From Nigerium massiliense (GTDB lineage Bacteria; Actinomycetota; Actinomycetes; Propionibacteriales; Propionibacteriaceae), in contig NZ_CCYM01000002.1 of assembly GCF_000826085.1 (NCBI RefSeq), positions 62,001 to 126,000 on the forward strand: a stretch of 64,000 nt of DNA, read 5' to 3'. Shown here one piece after another: positions 1 through 9,947 of this stretch (its first letter is position 1; each line of letters begins with the position of its first letter). Below the pieces are notes generated by a model. That model was not told the DNA's origin, did not search any database, and worked only from the letters and a program-made list of their open reading frames with translations. Both the position numbers and the translations under genes were made by a program.

Positions 1-43
1 TGGGATCGCCCCCGGCCATGGGCTTTTCGGGCTTGTCGCTCAT
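1..43 (-). CDS. nuoC: NADH-quinone oxidoreductase subunit C, N-terminal fragment
   Basis: Only the first 14 codons are in the window (starting [12 protein letters not shown]), read leftward from an ATG at 43-41. The ATG overlaps the nuoB stop (ATGA, 40-43), so the two genes are translationally coupled. The assignment rests on the conserved nuoA-nuoB-nuoC order of complex I operons, because the fragment is too short to recognise. The Lys/Pro/Gly-rich start suits the variable N-terminus of actinobacterial NuoC. The gene continues past the left edge. Confidence 0.7.
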   Translation of the reverse strand, partial: MSDKPEKPMAGGDP

Positions 44-594
44 CGCATGAGCCCCTTCATCTCCAGGGTGGACGGGGCGACCAGGGCGGCCTTCTCGGCC
101 TCCTCCTGCAGGCGTTCGCGGTGCGCGCCCATCGGGTCGTGGGCGACCATGTCGCGCAGCTTGAACATCGCGTCGATCAGCATGTCTGGACGCGGCGGGC
201 ACCCGGGGACGTAGATGTCGACGGGGACGATGTGGTCGCCGCCCTGCACGACGGCGTAGTTGTTGAACATGCCGCCGGAGCTGGCGCACACGCCCATCGC
301 CATGACCCACTTCGGGTTCGGCATCTGGTCGTAGACCTGACGCATGACCGGCGCCATCTTCTGGCTGACGCGGCCGGAGATGATCATCAGGTCCGCCTGG
401 CGCGGCGACGCGCGGAAGACCTCCTGGCCCCACCGGCCGGCGTCGAAGCGCGGGGCGCCGTAGGTCATCATCTCGATGGCGCAGCAGGCCAGGCCGAAGG
501 TGGCCGGCCAGAACGACGTCTTGCGCATCCACCCGGCGATGCCTTCGACGGTCGTCAGCAGGACGCCCTCAGGAACCTTGTCTTCGAGACCCAT
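40..594 (-). CDS. nuoB: NADH-quinone oxidoreductase subunit B
   Basis: A 184-aa NuoB (PSST) subunit of respiratory complex I, in the peripheral arm at the membrane surface. In this family it carries the terminal [4Fe-4S] cluster N2 that reduces the quinone, which in this menaquinone-making cell would be menaquinone. The cluster ligands are visible: the adjacent pair C37-C38, C103 in GVCASSGG and C132 in GCPPRP. The start at 594 has a strong ribosome binding site (AGGGAGG, 9 nt upstream). It lies 17 bp after nuoA and overlaps nuoC by ATGA. A longer open frame upstream is the nuoA shadow. Length and motifs are normal for the family. Confidence 0.97.
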   Translation of the reverse strand: MGLEDKVPEGVLLTTVEGIAGWMRKTSFWPATFGLACCAIEMMTYGAPRFDAGRWGQEVFRASPRQADLMIISGRVSQKMAPVMRQVYDQMPNPKWVMAMGVCASSGGMFNNYAVVQGGDHIVPVDIYVPGCPPRPDMLIDAMFKLRDMVAHDPMGAHRERLQEEAEKAALVAPSTLEMKGLMR

Positions 595-611
595 GGTGAT
601 CCGCCTCCCTT

Positions 612-971
612 TCAGTCCCACTCCATGCCGCCGCGCCGGTACTCGTAGAAGTACGCGATGCAGAGCAGGAGGACGAACACGATCATTGCCAAGACGACGA
701 AGATGCTGAGCTGGTCGAAGGCCACCGCCCACGGGTAGAGGAAGGCGATCTCGATGTCGAACACCAGGAACATCATCGCGGTCAGGTAGTACTTCACCGG
801 GAAGCGCCCGCCGCCGCGGGGCTTCGGTGTCGGGTCGATGCCGCACTCGTAGGGCATGTACTTCGTCTTGTTGTAGCGCTTCGGCCCGATGAACAGGGAC
901 GCGAGGATCATCACGCCCAAGAGCAAGGCCGAGAAGAACAAGACCCCGAGGATCGGAACATAGGGGCTCAT
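612..971 (-). CDS. nuoA: NADH-quinone oxidoreductase subunit A
   Basis: A small membrane subunit of complex I, 119 aa from the chosen start MSPYVPILG. Three hydrophobic segments are visible (about residues 5-27, 58-80 and 85-107). The family signature YECGIDP lies in the loop after the first segment and [18 protein letters not shown] leads into the second. An in-frame ATG four codons upstream (983) touches the AGAAGGG motif directly, so the ATG at 971, 12 nt from that motif, is preferred. It follows the menJ-like gene by 31 bp and precedes nuoB by 17 bp, so it is probably co-transcribed with both. Confidence 0.95.
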   Translation of the reverse strand: MSPYVPILGVLFFSALLLGVMILASLFIGPKRYNKTKYMPYECGIDPTPKPRGGGRFPVKYYLTAMMFLVFDIEIAFLYPWAVAFDQLSIFVVLAMIVFVLLLCIAYFYEYRRGGMEWD

Positions 972-1002
972 CGCCAACCCCATCCCTTCTGGTGCGAATC
1001 GG

Positions 1003-2286
1003 TCATGCCGAGGGGACCACCTTGGTGGCGGCCGTGATCACCTTGTCCATCCAATCACCATCCTTGGTGTCGTACAGGTGGGCGAGGAGTTTCATCGTGA
1101 ATTTCATCAGGGTAGGCCGGGGCAATCCGTACTGCACGCACACGTGCATCACCCGCGGGTCGTTGATGAGCTTGACGAAGATGGTGCCGAGGCGGAAGTA
1201 GCCGCCGAGAGACGCCTTCACCTGCGTGGCGTAGCCGCGCAGCGCCTTCTCGGCGGACGCGGTACCCACGCCGCGGTAGTGGGCCTCGGCGATCGCGTCG
1301 GCGGCGAACTCGGCCGCCTCGAGCGCGTAGGCGATGCCCTCGCCGTTGAACGGGGAGATCATGCCGGCGGCGTCCCCGACCAGCAACAGGCCGCGGCTGT
1401 ACAGCGGCTGGCGGTTCAGGCACATCGGCAGCGCCGCTCCGCGGACGGGGCCCACGATGTTGCGGAAGCCCCACTCCTCGGGCGTCCCTTCGAGCCAACG
1501 CCGCAGCTGCGCGCGGTAGTCGACCTTGCCGAGGTCGGACGGCTTCGCCGCGACGGTGCCCAGGCCGACGTTCACCAGCCCGTTGCCGAGCGGGAAGGCC
1601 CAGCCGTAGCCGGGCAGCAGGTTCGACTGGCCGGGACGACCGTCCCACAGCTCCAGCCAGGAGTCCAGGTACGGCTCGTCGGAGCGCGGCGACTCGACGT
1701 AGGTGCGCACGGCGACGCCCATCGGGCGGTCCTCGCGCTTCGCCAGACCCATCGCGAGCGCCAGCCGGGAGCTGTTGCCGTCGGCCGCGACGACGAAGGG
1801 GGCGCGGAACTCGCGGCCGTCCTTGCAGCGGACGCCGACGATGCGGTCGGTGCGCGGGTCGAGGATGGGCTCGGAGACGTTCGCGTCCTCGACGAGCGTC
1901 GCTCCCCCGGCCTCCGCGTGGCGGGCCAGGATCTCGTCGAACTCGGTGCGGGCGCGGGCCAGGCCGTAGGACGGGAACTCGCTCAGTTCGGGCCACGGCA
2001 GGATCAACTCGCCGGTGCCGCCGCCGAAGACGCGGAGGCCGGTGTTGTGGTGCCAGCCGGCTTCCTCGGACGTGTCGATGCCCAGCCGGATCAACTGCTT
2101 GGTGACGCGGGGGGTCAGGCCGTCGCCGCAGATCTTGTCGCGGGGGAAGGTCGCCTTCTCGAGCAGCACCACGTCCAGACCGCGGTTCGCGAGGTGGCGG
2201 GCGGTCGCCGCGCCGCCGGGACCGGCACCCACGACGATCGCGTCGGCTTCCACGACGCGGCCAAGCGCAGCCTGGTCAACGTCCAC
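1003..2286 (-). CDS. menJ: geranylgeranyl reductase family FAD-dependent oxidoreductase, probable menaquinone reductase
   Basis: A 427-aa flavoprotein of the geranylgeranyl reductase family. In actinobacteria the MenJ branch saturates one isoprene unit of the menaquinone side chain. Visible are the N-terminal FAD-binding motif VVGAGPGGAATARH, the KICGDGLTP segment typical of the family, and the second FAD motif GDAAGMISPFNGEGIAYAL near residue 300. The GTG start at 2286 follows GGAAGGAAG by about 5 nt; the frame is open 18 codons further without a better site. It lies directly upstream of nuoA on the same strand, and menG and menA are nearby, which favours a quinone substrate over a lipid or chlorophyll side chain. 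MenJ versus another family member is inference. Confidence 0.85.
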   Translation of the reverse strand: MDVDQAALGRVVEADAIVVGAGPGGAATARHLANRGLDVVLLEKATFPRDKICGDGLTPRVTKQLIRLGIDTSEEAGWHHNTGLRVFGGGTGELILPWPELSEFPSYGLARARTEFDEILARHAEAGGATLVEDANVSEPILDPRTDRIVGVRCKDGREFRAPFVVAADGNSSRLALAMGLAKREDRPMGVAVRTYVESPRSDEPYLDSWLELWDGRPGQSNLLPGYGWAFPLGNGLVNVGLGTVAAKPSDLGKVDYRAQLRRWLEGTPEEWGFRNIVGPVRGAALPMCLNRQPLYSRGLLLVGDAAGMISPFNGEGIAYALEAAEFAADAIAEAHYRGVGTASAEKALRGYATQVKASLGGYFRLGTIFVKLINDPRVMHVCVQYGLPRPTLMKFTMKLLAHLYDTKDGDWMDKVITAATKVVPSA

Positions 2287-2419
2287 CGATGCTTCCTTCC
2301 CTGGAATCCCTGGCCGCCTGAGGGGGCCGAACCGGGCCACAGTCTAGGCGTAACGTTTCGATAGAGCCATTCGAGCGCGCCGGGCGAGACCCGATGCCGG
2401 ACGCGGCGTCGCAACGGGG

Positions 2420-4147
2420 TCAGCGTGTGGGCCGCTGGACCTTGATCTTCTCCTTGGACGCCGTCGCGCGCTGCGCCTCGGCGAGCTTCTGCTGCTCCTT
2501 GGCCTCGTCCTGCAGCTCCTCCATGCTCGTGCCCGAGCGGAGCAGCATGTAGACCACCAGCGCGATCGCCGGGGAGACCCAGATCGGAGCGCCGAGCAGC
2601 AGCGGCGCCGTGACGACCACGACCACGTCGATGCCGCGGAACAGGTTGAAGATCAGGGACGGCTGGATGCCGCCGGCGTTGGTCGCCATCATGGGGCGGC
2701 TGTAGTCGACCTGCTTGGCGGTCTGCCAGCGCACGGCACCCAGCAGGCCGGCCGCGGCGATCGACACGGTGACGATCAGCGCGTCCAGGGGGGTGCGGCT
2801 CGTGCCGCCGGCGATGCCGAGCACGGCCGGGTAGACCGCGACCGACCACAGCAGCGCGAGCACCGCGGGCACCACCATCGTCGCGTTACGGATCTCCGCG
2901 GTGGAGAACGGCATCGTCCGGGCCAGGCCGCCGGTGCGGCTCAGCACGCGCATGCTGCCCAGGAACGGGACCATGGCGGCCAACAGCGCCAGCCCGGTGA
3001 CGAACGGCATGAAAGAGCCCAGGCCCAGCGCGTCCGCGGCGTACGGCACGAGCGCCGCCGCGACGAGGCCGAGCAGCGGCTTGGGGAAACGCGCGATGCG
3101 CTGCAGGTCGCGCCAGATCAGGGCTTGGACGCCGAGGCCGCGGCCGGGCGTCGGCTTCACGTGGCCGCGCGCGACGGCGTCCCGCTCGACGAGGATGTCG
3201 CGAGCCAGGCCGAGGTCGAGCGCGAAGGCCGCGCCCTGCATGCCGCTGACCAGCGAGCCGCCGCTCAGCAGGCGGGCGCGGCGGATCTGGGAGAGCCGGC
3301 GGTACGCCAGGACGCCGCAGACGACGGCGACGACGCCGGCGACGATCGCCAGCACCCACGGCGCCTCCGCCATCCAGGCGGGGGTGAGCAGGGGCACGAT
3401 CGACGCGGCGACCAGGACCATCCAGACGACGACCGCCGCGGCCACGACCGAGAAGAGCGCCTGCAACACCCGCAGGACGGCCGTCCGCTCATAGGTCTGC
3501 TCCAGCGCCGCCAGCGCGATCATGGCGACGGCGGTGAGCGCGATGGCCAGCGTCCAGGCGCCCCCCAGCAGGAGCGTCATGCCCGAGAGTGCAGCGACCA
3601 GCGCCGCGACCACCGCGGCGAGACCGAACGCCAGGCCCAGCGCGGAGCGGAGGCGTCCGCCGAGCAGGCGGGTGCGGGAGACGGGGGCGTCCATCAGCCA
3701 GAAGCCTTCGGCCGCCGAGGCCAGGACCGGGCCGAAGATGCGCGCGGCGGCCAACGTCAGGGCGGCGGTGCCGGCCAGCAGCACCCAGGGCAGCAGCGTC
3801 CGGCCGGACTGGCACGCGGTGGTGTTGCAGCCCGCGGCGCCGTGTTGGCTGTTGAGCAGCAGGTTGATCACCATCGCGCCGATGAGCACGAGGCTGAAGA
3901 TCATGAAGTAGGCGTCCCCGAGCACCTGGCCGAGCGTCCGGGAGGCGCGGCCGTGCCGCCACTGCTGCATCAACGTGTGCAGGGCCTTCTCGTCCACGGG
4001 TTCGGGCTCGACGTCGCCGAGGAACGTGAACGTCCAGGTGCGTTCCTCCCCCGCGTCGACCTCGGACGCGGCCGTCGCCCCGGTTGCCACGTCCTCGGGC
4101 GTGGCGTTGGCCTGGGCGCGGATCAGCTTCTTGGACTTCTTGCTCAC
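2420..4147 (-). CDS. ABC transporter permease-like multispanning membrane protein
   Basis: A 575-aa membrane protein with roughly ten to twelve hydrophobic segments. It has a hydrophilic N-terminal region of about 75 residues and a charged C-terminal tail containing [12 protein letters not shown]. No substrate-specific motif was recognised. The GTG start at 4147 overlaps the stop of the upstream ATPase gene (GTGA), so the two are coupled and most likely form one ABC exporter or membrane-remodelling complex. The same frame stays open far upstream, across the ATPase gene, but that part is an antisense-type shadow and not a fusion. The permease assignment rests on topology and coupling; the substrate is unknown. 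Confidence 0.85.
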   Translation of the reverse strand: MSKKSKKLIRAQANATPEDVATGATAASEVDAGEERTWTFTFLGDVEPEPVDEKALHTLMQQWRHGRASRTLGQVLGDAYFMIFSLVLIGAMVINLLLNSQHGAAGCNTTACQSGRTLLPWVLLAGTAALTLAAARIFGPVLASAAEGFWLMDAPVSRTRLLGGRLRSALGLAFGLAAVVAALVAALSGMTLLLGGAWTLAIALTAVAMIALAALEQTYERTAVLRVLQALFSVVAAAVVVWMVLVAASIVPLLTPAWMAEAPWVLAIVAGVVAVVCGVLAYRRLSQIRRARLLSGGSLVSGMQGAAFALDLGLARDILVERDAVARGHVKPTPGRGLGVQALIWRDLQRIARFPKPLLGLVAAALVPYAADALGLGSFMPFVTGLALLAAMVPFLGSMRVLSRTGGLARTMPFSTAEIRNATMVVPAVLALLWSVAVYPAVLGIAGGTSRTPLDALIVTVSIAAAGLLGAVRWQTAKQVDYSRPMMATNAGGIQPSLIFNLFRGIDVVVVVTAPLLLGAPIWVSPAIALVVYMLLRSGTSMEELQDEAKEQQKLAEAQRATASKEKIKVQRPTR

Positions 4148-4857
4148 CGGGCGTCCTCGGTCTCGTCGGCGGCCGTGTCCGCGTCGGCGACGTCGGCGTC
4201 CTCGTCGTCGAGCTGTCGTTTGGGGCCCATCAGCCGAACGGTGCGGGTGGCGACGGTGTCGACCAAGTGGGGCTCGTGGCTGGCCATGATGATCGCCAGC
4301 CCCCGCTGACGCTCCTCCTTCAGCCGGGCGGCCAGCCACGCGACGCCCTCGACGTCGAGGCGCTGCTCCGGCTCGTCCAGCACCAGCAACTTGCGGGGGC
4401 GGACGAACGCGGTCGCCAGGGCGAGGCGGCGGCGCTGACCGGACGAGAGCGTGCCGGGCAGCTGCCCCGACTGCGGGACCAACTGCACCTCCTCGAGGAT
4501 GTCGTCGACGATCGCCTCCGGGTCGGGGACGCCGTGCGCGCGGGCGAGCAGGTCGAGGTGCTCGACGACGCTGAGGTCGGGGAAGAAGTCGAGGTCGTCG
4601 ATGACCGTGGCCATGCCGCGGCGGATCTCCGGCTTCGTCTCCGACATCCGCAGGCCCTCGAACTCGATGCGGCCCTCGTCGGGACGGTCGGCGCCGATGA
4701 GGAGCCGCAGGATGGTCGACTTGCCGGCACCGTTGCGTCCGGTGAGCGCGATCGCCTCCCCCGGGTAGACCTCGAGGTTGAAGTTGTCGACGATCGTGAC
4801 GGGCCCGAAGGACTTCGTGATCCCGGACGCGGTGAGCAGCGGCGTGCGTTTGGCCAT
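4144..4857 (-). CDS. ABC transporter ATP-binding protein
   Basis: A 237-aa single ABC ATPase domain. The Walker A is GRNGAGKST near residue 40, the signature LSSGQRRR near 135, and the Walker [13 protein letters not shown] near 155, followed by the H-loop in MASHEPH. The last 30 residues are Asp/Glu/Ala-rich and probably disordered. The ATG at 4857 has GGGGGAG 9 nt upstream; a GTG six codons earlier is possible but has worse spacing. It pairs with the coupled permease downstream as an exporter-type transporter. It is transcribed divergently from menG, with about 126 bp between the two starts. Confidence 0.92.
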   Translation of the reverse strand: MAKRTPLLTASGITKSFGPVTIVDNFNLEVYPGEAIALTGRNGAGKSTILRLLIGADRPDEGRIEFEGLRMSETKPEIRRGMATVIDDLDFFPDLSVVEHLDLLARAHGVPDPEAIVDDILEEVQLVPQSGQLPGTLSSGQRRRLALATAFVRPRKLLVLDEPEQRLDVEGVAWLAARLKEERQRGLAIIMASHEPHLVDTVATRTVRLMGPKRQLDDEDADVADADTAADETEDAR

Positions 4858-4983
4858 GGGGCGATTCTCCCCCACATCGCAACCCGGTTCCGAATCACCG
4901 GCGCGTCCCGGGACGCCCGCGGCCGCGGCGGGTCGCGACAGCCCGACGGGAAACTGTCGGACTTAAGTGGGAGGATGGCCGCC

Positions 4984-5685
4984 GTGACGAAGAAGGATGC
5001 CCGTGCCACGCTCGCCAAGCGACGCGCCGACGTCGCCGCCATGTTCGACGGCGTCGCCTCGCGCTACGACCTGATGAACGACGTGATGACCGCCGGCCAT
5101 CACCGCCGCTGGCGCGGCGAGGTGGTGCGCGCGGTGGCGCCCCGCCCTGGCGAGCGCATCCTCGACCTGGCCGCCGGCACCGGCGGATCCAGCAAACCGT
5201 TCGCCGACGCCGGCGCCGTCGTGGTCCCCACCGACCTGTCCTACGCGATGCTCGCCGAGGGCAAGCGTCGGCACCCCGAGCTGGGCTTCGTCAACGCGGA
5301 CGCCCTCGCGCTCCCGTTCGCCGACGACACGTTCGACGCCGTGACCGTCAGCTACGGGATGCGCAACTTCGAGCACACCTCCGACGCGCTGGAGGAGATC
5401 CGCCGGGTGACGAAGCCGGGCGGGCGCCTGGTGAGCCTGGAGTTCTCGACGCCGACGTGGGCGCCGTTCCGCACTGTGTACCGGCAGTACCTGCTGGGCG
5501 CGATCCCGGCGGTGGCTAAGCTGGCGTCCTCGAACCCGGCCGCCTACAGCTACCTGGCCGAATCGATCCTGGCCTGGCCCGACCAGTCGACGTTCGCGGC
5601 GACCATGGCCGAGGCCGGCTGGCGCGACGTCGAATGGAAGAACATGGCCGGCGGCATCGTCGCACTGCATCGCGGGGTGGCCTGA
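4984..5685 (+). CDS. menG: demethylmenaquinone methyltransferase
   Basis: A 233-aa class I SAM-dependent methyltransferase of the UbiE/MenG family. It catalyses the last step of menaquinone synthesis, C-methylation of demethylmenaquinone. The SAM-binding motif I is [10 protein letters not shown]. The family block [16 protein letters not shown] and the early segment [15 protein letters not shown] are both typical of UbiE. I chose the GTG at 4984 because GGGAGG lies 9 nt upstream; the in-frame ATG at 4975 abuts that motif. With menA at 10 kb and menJ at 1-2 kb, three menaquinone genes sit near the nuo operon, consistent with a menaquinone-based respiratory chain. Confidence 0.95.
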   Translation: MTKKDARATLAKRRADVAAMFDGVASRYDLMNDVMTAGHHRRWRGEVVRAVAPRPGERILDLAAGTGGSSKPFADAGAVVVPTDLSYAMLAEGKRRHPELGFVNADALALPFADDTFDAVTVSYGMRNFEHTSDALEEIRRVTKPGGRLVSLEFSTPTWAPFRTVYRQYLLGAIPAVAKLASSNPAAYSYLAESILAWPDQSTFAATMAEAGWRDVEWKNMAGGIVALHRGVA

Positions 5686-5692
5686 GCGCTCC

Positions 5693-7399
5693 ATGCCGCA
5701 CCCCTTCACCCTGGACGCCTACGCAGCCCGCAGCTGCAGCCTCAAGACGGTCAACGCCTTCACCCCCGGCCTGACGCCGCCCTCGTCGGCGGACGTCCCC
5801 ACGCCGATGTTCTTCCACGACGCCGACGGCATCGAGGCCGAGGTGTTCGGCAGGCTGCTCGCCGGCGTCGATGGTGCCGTCGACCTGCGCGACCTCGCCG
5901 ACTCCGAGACGCGGGAGGCCGCCACCGCGGCCGCGATCGCTGCGCGCGCCCCCCTCATCGTGGGCGGCCTCCTCCCCCGCGACTGGGAGCGCCACCGCAG
6001 TGGCCGGCCGTCCGCGCTGCTGCTCGACCCCGATCGTTCCGGCTACCGGCCCGTGCAGGTGAAGTTCCACCGCGTCCTGGAGTCGCGGCCGACCGACGAG
6101 GTCCGCCTCGAGTACTCCACCTTGGACGCCCCGCGCGACGTCCGCACGCACGACGGCCGACGGTTCCGCTGGGCGCAGCGGCTCCGGGCGGCGCTGCAGC
6201 TCGCCCACTACCGCCGCATGCTCGAGGCGATGGGGGCGGCGTCCGATCGGGCCATCGGCGGCGTCGTCGGCCTGGAGCGGGTCGTCGTGCCCGGCGGGGA
6301 TCCCTCGAACCCCCTGCCGGTGATCACCTGGCTCGACCTGGACGAACCGGTCGTCCCGCCGAACCCCGAGACCGTCCCCGTCCCGGAGGACGCCGAGCCC
6401 CTCAGCACGCTCCAGCGTTACGACGCGGAGCACGCCCGCCGCGTCGAGTTGGCCACGTCGGCGATGGAGGGCACGCCGCCCGCCGCGACGCTGCTGCCCG
6501 TCATCCACCGCGAGTGCGCGTTCTGCCCGTGGCTGGCGCATTGCACCGAGCGTCTCGACGCCGACGACCTCAGTGTTCGGCTCACCAAGATTCCGCTGGA
6601 CGTCCACGAGGTGCGCACGCTGCGCTCCCTCGGCCTGGCGACGGTCGACGACCTCGCGACAGCCGACCTGGACGCCCTCGAACCTGACTACCTGCCACGC
6701 GTCAGTCACCGCGTCGGCGGCGCGGAGCGTCTGCGGCTCGTCCAGCGGCGAGCCCGGCTCATCGCGGCCGGCGTCGAGCTGGAGCGCCAGACGACGGGGC
6801 CGCTCGACCTGGCGGGGCACGACCTCGAGATCGACCTCGACGTGGAGACCTCCGCCGACGATCGGGTCTATCTGTGGGGCTTCCTCGTCGACGACCGTCG
6901 CACCGGCGAGCGCTACTACCACCACGTGAGCGCGTTCGCCCCGCTCGACCGCACCCAGGAGCGCGACCTCGCCTTCGCCGCGATGTCGTGGCTGCGCGCG
7001 CTGGTCGACGGCCGGGACGCCGCCGTCTATCACTACTCCGACTACGAGGTCGTCCGGCTCAAGCGGCTCCTGTCAGCCATGCGTGGCGATCAACTCGACC
7101 TGGCCGAGTGGGCACGCGGGTTCGCGGCCGACGCCTTCGTCGACCTGTTCACCACCGTCCGCACCAACTTCTTCGGCGCGAACGGGCTCGGCCTCAAGGT
7201 CGTCGCCCCCGCGACGACGCCCTTCCGCTGGCGCGACGAGGACCCGTCCGGCCTCAATTCCCAGAGCTGGTTCGACGAGGCCGCCCACGATCCCGATCCG
7301 CTGGTGCGGGAGACCTCGCGGCGACGGGTGCTCGACTACAACGAGGACGACGTGCGAGCGACGTGGCACCTGCGCGCCTGGTTGCGCACCCTCAAGTAG
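5693..7399 (+). CDS. TM0106 family RecB-like putative nuclease
   Basis: A 568-aa protein with the two-part layout of the TM0106 family. The N-terminal half resembles RecB/PD-(D/E)XK nucleases: it has a QVKFHRV segment near residue 122 and a cysteine cluster HRECAFCPWLAHC near residues 272-284, like the iron-sulfur-binding cysteines of Cas4/AddB-type nucleases. The C-terminal third begins with an RNase H-like acidic motif IDLDVET near residue 380 and ends with YNEDDVRATWHLR. It starts 7 bp after menG, so it may share its transcript. The role is probably DNA processing or repair, but no precise substrate is established. Confidence 0.85.
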   Translation: MPHPFTLDAYAARSCSLKTVNAFTPGLTPPSSADVPTPMFFHDADGIEAEVFGRLLAGVDGAVDLRDLADSETREAATAAAIAARAPLIVGGLLPRDWERHRSGRPSALLLDPDRSGYRPVQVKFHRVLESRPTDEVRLEYSTLDAPRDVRTHDGRRFRWAQRLRAALQLAHYRRMLEAMGAASDRAIGGVVGLERVVVPGGDPSNPLPVITWLDLDEPVVPPNPETVPVPEDAEPLSTLQRYDAEHARRVELATSAMEGTPPAATLLPVIHRECAFCPWLAHCTERLDADDLSVRLTKIPLDVHEVRTLRSLGLATVDDLATADLDALEPDYLPRVSHRVGGAERLRLVQRRARLIAAGVELERQTTGPLDLAGHDLEIDLDVETSADDRVYLWGFLVDDRRTGERYYHHVSAFAPLDRTQERDLAFAAMSWLRALVDGRDAAVYHYSDYEVVRLKRLLSAMRGDQLDLAEWARGFAADAFVDLFTTVRTNFFGANGLGLKVVAPATTPFRWRDEDPSGLNSQSWFDEAAHDPDPLVRETSRRRVLDYNEDDVRATWHLRAWLRTLK

Positions 7400-7489
7400 C
7401 CGCTCAGACTCAAACAGTCCGTTTCACTTAGCGCATCCCGTTGGGTGAGGGCGATGCAAAGATGACGCGACCGCGTGAAAGGAAGCCCC

Positions 7490-8836
7490 GTGTCGCATTC
7501 GTCCGCCTCCTCAGCCCTGCCTCAGCAGCACCACGTCTCACCGGAGCAGATGCGCAAGATCGCTGTGGCCTCCGTGATCGGCACCACCGTCGAGTGGTAC
7601 GACCTGTTCCTGTTCGCCACCGCGTCCGCGCTGGTGTTCAACAAGGCCTTCTTCCCGAACTTCGACCCGCTCGTCGGCACGATGCTGGCGTTCGGCACCT
7701 TCGCGGCCGCCTACGTCGCCCGCATCGTCGGCGCGATCCTGTTCGGACATTTCGGCGACCGGTTGGGCCGCAAGTCCATGCTGCTGATCTCGCTCATCGG
7801 CATGGGCGCGGCGACCTTCTGTATCGGTCTGCTGCCCGGCTACGACGCCTGGGGCGCCGCCGCGCCGTTCCTGCTCCTGACGCTGCGCATCATCCAGGGC
7901 CTGGCACTGGGCGGCGAGTGGGGCGGCGCGGTGCTGATGACCGTCGAGCACGCCCCGGCCGACCGCCGCGGCTTCTTCGGCTCGCTGGTGCAACTGGGCG
8001 TTCCCGTCGGCACGTTGATCGCCAACCTGGTCTTCCTCGCCATGGCGGCCAACCTCAGCGAGGACGCCCTCGTCGCCTGGGGCTGGCGCGTGCCGTTCCT
8101 CGCCTCGATCATCCTGATCGCCATCGGTTTCTACATCCGCCTGCGGCTGGAGGAGACCCCGGCTTTCCAGCGTGTTCGCGAGGAAGGCGCCGAGGCCAAG
8201 ATCCCGTTCGCCACGCTCATGCAGAGGTACTGGAAGCAGGTTGTCCTGGGCGGTTTCGCGACGCTGTCGACGGGCTCGTCCTTCAACATCCTCGTGGGAT
8301 CCGGCCTCAACTACGGCAAGCAACAGGGCTTGACCAACACCCAGATGCTGATCGCCGTGATGGTCGCCTGCTTCGTCGGAGCCTTGCTGTTGCCCCTGTT
8401 CGGAGCCTGGTCCGACCGCATCGGCCGGAGGCCCATCATCCTGGCCGGCATCGTCGCCGAGATGGTCGCCGGCTTCGCGCTGATCTGGTTGATGGACCAC
8501 GGGTCGATGGCCCTGACGATCCTCGGCTACGTGATCATGATCGTGGCCTTCGCCGCCAACTACGGACCGATCGCGACGTTCCTGGCCGAGCAGTTCGGCG
8601 CCAAGGTGCGCTACTCGGGGCTCTCGGTGGCCTACATGCTCTCGGGCCTCCTCGGCTCCGCCACCACCGCTCCCGTGACCACCTGGTTGCTCGGCGTCAC
8701 TCACTCTGGCTACGCGTTCTCGTGGTTCATGCTGGGCACGGCGGCGCTGTCGTTGATCGCGCTGCTGATGCTGTCCGAGACCAGCAGGTCCGACATCAAC
8801 GCCGTCCATGAAGCTCCCGCCGAGGGGACTGACTGA
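7490..8836 (+). CDS. MHS family (metabolite:H+ symporter) MFS transporter
   Basis: A 448-aa major facilitator with about twelve membrane segments. MHS-type features are the early TTVEWYDLFLFATAS block, the loop motif GDRLGRK near residue 90 and LRIIQGLALGGEWGGA near 133. Known members carry organic acids such as alpha-ketoglutarate, shikimate or proline/betaine. The GTG at 7490 follows AAAGGAAG at suitable distance; the GTG five codons earlier lacks this. The stop overlaps the start of the RidA-RraA fusion gene (TGATG, 8834-8838). That coupling suggests the transporter imports the substrate, or precursor, of that enzyme, perhaps an oxo acid. The substrate itself cannot be read from the sequence. 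Confidence 0.9.
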   Translation: MSHSSASSALPQQHHVSPEQMRKIAVASVIGTTVEWYDLFLFATASALVFNKAFFPNFDPLVGTMLAFGTFAAAYVARIVGAILFGHFGDRLGRKSMLLISLIGMGAATFCIGLLPGYDAWGAAAPFLLLTLRIIQGLALGGEWGGAVLMTVEHAPADRRGFFGSLVQLGVPVGTLIANLVFLAMAANLSEDALVAWGWRVPFLASIILIAIGFYIRLRLEETPAFQRVREEGAEAKIPFATLMQRYWKQVVLGGFATLSTGSSFNILVGSGLNYGKQQGLTNTQMLIAVMVACFVGALLLPLFGAWSDRIGRRPIILAGIVAEMVAGFALIWLMDHGSMALTILGYVIMIVAFAANYGPIATFLAEQFGAKVRYSGLSVAYMLSGLLGSATTAPVTTWLLGVTHSGYAFSWFMLGTAALSLIALLMLSETSRSDINAVHEAPAEGTD

Positions 8837-9882
8837 TGACCGGCGCGCTGCGACGGGTGCGGTCCGCGCCGGGGCACCTCGCCCCGGTCGGGCCGTACTC
8901 GCAGGCTGTTGTGATCGACGGACTCGTCTACACCGCCGGCCAGGTGCCCCAGGACGCCTCCGGGGCGCAGCCGGACGCCTTCGCCGACCAGGTGCGGCAG
9001 GCGATCGAGAACCTGGCCGCGGCCCTCGCCGAGGCCGGCTCGTCGCTGCGGCACGTCGTGAAGGTCAACACGTTCCTCACCAGCCTCGACCAGCTGGCGC
9101 CGTACAACGAGGTGTACGCCGAGTACTTCGCCGACGCCCTGCCGGCCCGCACGAGCGTGTGCGTCGACCTGTGGGGGGTCAGCCTCGAGATCGAGTGCGT
9201 CGCCACCGTGCCCGGAGATCTCCCGTCCGACCCGCTGCCCCCGGAACTCGCCGTCGGCCTGCCGGCCGGGCTGGCGGACAAGCTCACAGCCGTGGAAGTG
9301 CCCACGCTCGGACACTTCCTCGAGGACGGCTTCCTCGCCCCGGCCGTCGGCCTGCTCACGGGTCCCCGGCGGGTGATCGGGCGGGCCGCGACGTGCCGCG
9401 TCGGGGAGGCCGACGCGTTCGCGGTCAACCGTGCGATCGCCGCCCTGCGGCCGGGCGAGATCCTTGTCGTCGACATGACCGGGGACCACCGACACGCCTG
9501 CATCGGCGCGGTGACCGCAACCGCGGCGCGCGCCCGAGGCTGCGCCGCGATCGTCGTCGACGGCCTCGTCACCGACCTGGACGCCTTGGGCCGCATCGGC
9601 GTCCCGGTCGCCGCCCGCGGCACGACGGCCCTGACGACGAAGCGCAGGGCATCGGCTGTCAGCGCCATCGGAGTCCCGGTGGACGTCGGCGGCGTCCGGA
9701 TCGAGCCGGGAGACCCGGTGCTGCTGGACCGCAACGGCGTCTGGGCCGGTCGACCCGAGGCTCTCGACGGGGTGATCGACGAGGCGTGCGCCTCGGACGC
9801 GGCCGAGCCCGGGTTGCTGGCCCGCCTGGACGCTGGGGAATCCGTGGCCACGGTGCTCGCGCTCGGGCCTGATCAGGGATGA
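8836..9882 (+). CDS. RidA domain fused to RraA/HMG-CHA-aldolase-like domain
   Basis: A 348-aa two-domain protein. Residues 1-130 form a RidA (YjgF/UK114) enamine/imine deaminase-like domain, with VGPYSQAVV, YTAGQVPQD and the active-site arginine region LPARTSV. Residues from about 150 to 335 match RraA-like class II aldolases, with the GDHRHACIGAV and IVVDGLVTD segments and a DRNGVW stretch. In active members the second segment usually reads RD; here it is TD, so the pyruvate-binding arginine appears lost while the metal-binding Asp stays. It is coupled to the MHS transporter upstream (TGATG). A catabolic role on an imported oxo acid or its enamine is inference; loss of the Arg suggests altered or absent aldolase activity. 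Confidence 0.85.
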   Translation: MTGALRRVRSAPGHLAPVGPYSQAVVIDGLVYTAGQVPQDASGAQPDAFADQVRQAIENLAAALAEAGSSLRHVVKVNTFLTSLDQLAPYNEVYAEYFADALPARTSVCVDLWGVSLEIECVATVPGDLPSDPLPPELAVGLPAGLADKLTAVEVPTLGHFLEDGFLAPAVGLLTGPRRVIGRAATCRVGEADAFAVNRAIAALRPGEILVVDMTGDHRHACIGAVTATAARARGCAAIVVDGLVTDLDALGRIGVPVAARGTTALTTKRRASAVSAIGVPVDVGGVRIEPGDPVLLDRNGVWAGRPEALDGVIDEACASDAAEPGLLARLDAGESVATVLALGPDQG

Positions 9883-9883
9883 A

Positions 9884-9906
9884 GCCGACCCCAACCGTGG
9901 GTCGGC
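9884..9906. terminator. hairpin between the convergent fusion gene and menA
   Basis: A perfect 8-bp stem (GCCGACCC at 9884-9891 with GGGTCGGC at 9899-9906) and a 7-nt loop start just after the stop of the RidA-RraA gene, ahead of the menA stop. There is no T-tract. The position between convergent genes supports a bidirectional, GC-type terminator. Confidence 0.5.
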
Positions 9907-9947
9907 CGCCCCACGCCAGTACGAGGAGAAGAGAAGGGGGGTGCGGC

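Noticed and set aside
2420..4882. One open frame of 820 codons that seems to fuse an ABC ATPase region to the permease.
   Set aside because: The ATPase motifs are in a different frame; the extension is out-of-frame noise and the permease has its own GTG start overlapping the ATPase stop.
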